This document shows positions 63,147-64,000 of a stretch of 64,000 nucleotides of DNA, piece after piece (the stretch's first letter is position 1; the number at the start of each line of letters is the position of its first letter). Position numbers and translations under genes: made by a program. The notes beneath the pieces are model-generated. The model saw nothing but the letters and a program-made list of their open reading frames with translations. It searched no databases and was not told the origin of the DNA. The stretch comes from Lachancea mirantina (Eukaryota > Ascomycota > Saccharomycetes > Saccharomycetales > Saccharomycetaceae): contig LT598468.1 of NCBI GenBank assembly GCA_900074745.1, positions 124,001 through 188,000 of the forward strand. Reading direction: 5' to 3'.

Positions 63147-63925
63147 CTTCCAGACCCAAGGGATGCACAAGTGCCAATGGCTTGAAGTAGTTGTTCTGGG
63201 ACCTTGCAATTTTTCAATCAAGCAGATAAATTGTAAAGTGAAGAAAAAGCCAAGCTGCTATTTCTAGAGACTAAAGTTTACGGTCAAGTGAGATTTTTGC
63301 CAGACTCTTTATTTCGCCTAATTATCTGCATTTATCTATTTCTCAGCTCCCGCTTTCAGCTAAGACGTTTATTTACTTTGTCCAGCAAGCATTGTTAGAT
63401 ACAGTTCGCTTACAATTCAAGCCTTGTCAATAAGCAAAATTACATAAATTCATATCTTCTTGATTTATACTCAAAAGATCCAAAACGACTGTTTACAGAA
63501 CAATTTCAGACCAGCGAAAGCTACTGGCTTGTTAATCACCCGCTTCGGACGTTTTTCAAGAAACTAGCATACCCTCAATAAGCATCTAATTGTTGACTTT
63601 CCGCTGGCCAGCGAAAAGTCGACATCACGGAAAATGCCACTTAAGAAAATTAAGCAAATACGGTGGGACCTTACTCATTAGAGCGAAAATTGAATCAAGA
63701 TTGGTTTCGTTTGGCTAACTTTTTAGGTTTGAGTTAGCTAATAATTCAGGTAAAGTGTCATGCACGTGACTAATAAACTGTGGCTCCAATAAATTGAAAA
63801 AAACGTCTATGTTGACTTGAAGCATCGCTTACATTCAAAGCTCGGAAAGCAAGTCGGGAAGCCTCTTTGATCAAGTCCTGGTAATCGAAACCTGGGTCTA
63901 CAGGCAGCGGCACTCTTTGCTTGAT
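63147..63925. promoter_or_regulatory. ISM1-MET31 divergent promoter with Cbf1 and Met31/32 sites
   Basis: 779 bp. GCACGTGAC (core CACGTG at 63763-63768) is followed six bases later by AAACTGTGG (63775-63783), the binding core of Met31 and Met32. The pair is the composite found in sulfur-assimilation promoters, where Cbf1-Met4-Met28 and Met31/32 cooperate. It lies about 145-165 bp before the MET31-like ATG. Confidence 0.7.
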
Positions 63926-64000
63926 ATGAGCGAAGATGCTATATTTTTCCAGCTAGCTGCGGAGGCGATAGTGGCGGCAAGCTTGAATGCCGCGAATTTG
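63926..64000 (+). CDS. MET31: Met31/Met32-type zinc-finger factor, N-terminus only (cut by window edge)
   Basis: Twenty-five codons reach the window end: MSEDAIFFQLAAEAIVAASL and then NAANL. S. cerevisiae Met32 starts with DAAFIKQATEAIVDVSLN, a close match, and MET31 (YPL038W) lies two genes from ISM1. The zinc fingers are outside the window. A Met31/32 site in its own promoter supports the call. The single ancestral gene could equally be named MET32. Confidence 0.75.
   Translation, partial: MSEDAIFFQLAAEAIVAASLNAANL

Noticed and set aside
63147-63221. Longer non-ATG starts for ISM1, and likewise for YKT6, the permease, the CinA-like gene, ECM30, CNA1 and ATG17
   Set aside because: These extensions begin with TTG or GTG. 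In each case a downstream ATG fits the family's N-terminus or is the first ATG in frame.

Overview
The window is a gene-dense stretch of nuclear chromosome from a budding yeast of the family Saccharomycetaceae. It holds 27 complete or nearly complete protein genes, one protein gene cut at the right edge, one complete tRNA, one tRNA cut at the left edge and one intron-borne snoRNA. CTG codons fall on conserved leucines (for example in SPC2), so this is not a CUG-Ser yeast. Genes recognised from the Saccharomyces cerevisiae chromosome XII right arm (DIF1, ECM30, TSR2, CNA1, IMD, ATG23, SEN1, CRN1, MAG2, TDA5, TUS1, SPP382, ATG17, DCK1, RPN13, URA4) are interleaved with genes that sit in S. cerevisiae on XIII (SPC2, CYB2), XI (YKT6, MIA40, MST1, SDS22, ACP1, DPH2, CNB1) and XVI (MRX11, ISM1, MET31). 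That zipper pattern is expected of an unduplicated genome that did not go through the whole-genome duplication (a Lachancea-, Kluyveromyces- or Eremothecium-like yeast). I cannot name the species.

Layout. 0-5 kb: tRNA-Ser end, a Dif1/Sml1-type ribonucleotide reductase inhibitor, ECM30 (HID1 family). 5-12 kb: TSR2 behind two PAC boxes, calcineurin A, IMP dehydrogenase with an intron that carries an snR54-like snoRNA, a 1.3-kb intergenic region full of dyads, ATG23. 12-24 kb: SEN1, CRN1, MAG2. 24-33 kb: SPC2, TDA5, TUS1, CYB2. 33-44 kb: tRNA-Asn, YKT6, MIA40, SPP382, ATG17, MST1, an AlaX-type editing protein, SDS22, ACP1. 44-57 kb: DCK1, a CinA-domain protein with a decayed active site, RPN13, URA4, DPH2, CNB1. 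57-64 kb: an allantoate-family permease, MRX11, ISM1 and the start of MET31/MET32.

Themes. Both calcineurin subunits lie 50 kb apart on one chromosome. Small GTPase signalling (TUS1, DCK1), autophagy (ATG17, ATG23), mitochondrial biogenesis (MIA40, MST1, ISM1, MRX11, ACP1, CYB2) and translation quality (TSR2, DPH2, MAG2, AlaX) are represented. I saw no mobile element, viral relic, CRISPR array or toxin system.

The most notable results come from reading splice signals by eye. Five genes need introns (IMD, CRN1, TDA5, RPN13, CNB1). Four of these introns run from GTAAGT to AAG, with a very short branch-to-acceptor distance in three. In RPN13 the intron joins the Pru domain to a DEUBAD domain that S. 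cerevisiae Rpn13 lacks, and failure to splice would give a protein almost exactly the length of the S. cerevisiae one. In CRN1 the first exon is only 5 nt of coding sequence. Promoter reading adds PAC/RRPE elements (TSR2, DPH2), a PACE-like element (RPN13), Cbf1 plus Met31/32 sites (MET31) and a Ppr1-like site with GATA sites (permease).
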